5,634 nt of DNA, from contig JAAURZ010000191.1 in NCBI GenBank assembly GCA_012031955.1, forward strand, positions 1-5,634, given 5' to 3'. This stretch comes from Bacteroidia bacterium. Lineage in GTDB: Bacteria; Bacteroidota; Bacteroidia; Cytophagales; Cyclobacteriaceae. The translations under genes were made by a program, and so were the position numbers. Positions 5,099 to 5,634 of the stretch are shown here, in pieces; position 1 is the stretch's first letter; each line of letters starts with the position of its first letter. The notes below the pieces were generated by a model. The model searched no databases, was not told the DNA's origin, and saw nothing but the letters and a program-made list of their open reading frames with translations.

Positions 5099-5634
5099 AT
5101 GAGGATTTATAAATGCAAAGATAATTTTAGTTTAGAAAACGGTACCCAATTACAGGGTATTGAAATTGCTTACCATACCTACGGCAGTTTAAATGCTGAC
5201 AAAAGTAATGTTGTTTGGGTGTGCCATGCACTTACAGCCAATAGTGATGTGGCAGACTGGTGGAGCGGCGTGGTGGGCAGCGGCCAAGTAATTAATCCGG
5301 AAAAACATTTTATTGTTTGTGCTAACATTTTAGGCTCTTGTTATGGAAGCACTGGGCCATTAAGTACAAATGAAATAACCGGGCTGCCTTATTACAGCAG
5401 CTTTCCTTTAGTAACCATACGAGATATGGTTAATGCCCATATTTTGTTGCGCAAACATTTGGGCATTGATAAAATTCACCTTTTAATGGGCGGCAGCATG
5501 GGCGGTTACCAGGCAATGGAATGGTGTGTGATGGAAAGCAGTGTGATTGAAAATTTATTTTTACTGGCTACCTCTGCGGCAGAAAGTGCCTGGGGTATTG
5601 CCACACATACTGCACAGCGTTTAAGCATTGAGGC
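5099..5634 (+). CDS. metX: Homoserine O-acetyltransferase (MetX), 3' partial
   Basis: An alpha/beta-hydrolase acyltransferase that acylates homoserine, normally with acetyl-CoA, the first committed step of methionine synthesis, in the cytosol. The ATG at 5099 gives MRIYKCKDNFSLENG; an in-frame TAA at 5090-5092 rules out an earlier start. The window holds 178 codons plus two bases, roughly half of a normal MetX. Motifs seen are VVWVCHALTANSD (38-50), INPEKHFIVCANILGS (65-80), CYGSTGPLS (81-89) and the nucleophile elbow LLMGGSMGGYQ with Ser133 as catalytic serine. The Asp and His of the triad lie beyond the right edge. The frame is clean, without the single-base breaks seen further left. It is about 42% G+C by hand count and uses many TTA, AAT and AAA codons, unlike the genes left of 4700. 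It is divergent from osmC-metZ, the latter encoding the next pathway step. Acetyl versus succinyl specificity is not proven by these motifs. Confidence 0.93.
   Translation, partial: MRIYKCKDNFSLENGTQLQGIEIAYHTYGSLNADKSNVVWVCHALTANSDVADWWSGVVGSGQVINPEKHFIVCANILGSCYGSTGPLSTNEITGLPYYSSFPLVTIRDMVNAHILLRKHLGIDKIHLLMGGSMGGYQAMEWCVMESSVIENLFLLATSAAESAWGIATHTAQRLSIE

Noticed and set aside
5067..5155. Three copies of TTACAG (5067, 5093, 5150) around the metX start.
   Set aside because: The spacing is irregular and one copy is inside the coding sequence; a 6-base word repeated in A/T-rich DNA is likely chance.

Overview
The window looks like a piece of a Bacteroidota genome or metagenomic contig, most likely Chitinophagales-like. 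This rests on three things. Exact Bacteroidota-type TAnnTTTG promoter boxes lie a few bases upstream of two start codons. Shine-Dalgarno sequences are absent before the genes. The proteins (MetX, MetZ, a MoeB-rhodanese fusion with an NYRDLFP motif, LhgO) read like Bacteroidota versions. The lineage is an inference from recognition, not from a search.

Layout. Positions 1-3297 carry three plus-strand genes: a class II glutamine amidotransferase that lacks only about its first three codons, an L-2-hydroxyglutarate oxidase (lhgO), and a MoeB/ThiF-type E1 enzyme fused to a C-terminal rhodanese domain. Converging on these from the right is a minus-strand pair: an OsmC-family protein (4898-4479) followed 7 bases later by an O-acylhomoserine sulfhydrylase, metZ (4471-3291). 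The moeB and metZ genes are tail to tail and overlap by 7 bases. A 200-base divergent intergenic region (4899-5098) separates the osmC-metZ pair from the 5' part of metX, homoserine O-acetyltransferase, which runs off the right edge.

How the genes fit together. MetX activates homoserine and MetZ replaces the acyl group with sulfur to give homocysteine, so the right half is a split methionine-biosynthesis locus with an OsmC-type thiol/peroxide protein in the metZ transcript. The MoeB-rhodanese protein is a sulfur-carrier-activating enzyme. Its position beside metZ raises the possibility of protein-thiocarboxylate sulfur delivery to homocysteine, but no sulfur-carrier protein is visible here. 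LhgO is a metabolite-repair enzyme of 2-oxoglutarate metabolism; the substrate of the amidotransferase is unknown.

Main oddity. Three consecutive genes (lhgO, moeB, metZ) are broken by four single-base frame changes, all in or beside short homopolymers. In each case a one-base correction restores a canonical, full-length family sequence. The simplest explanation is uncorrected sequencing or assembly error, not gene decay. No frame break is visible in the amidotransferase, osmC or metX. Composition also changes: 2161-2520 is about 61% G+C by hand count and 5101-5634 about 42%, with the drop starting inside the 5' half of osmC. I saw no RNA genes, mobile elements or CRISPR arrays.
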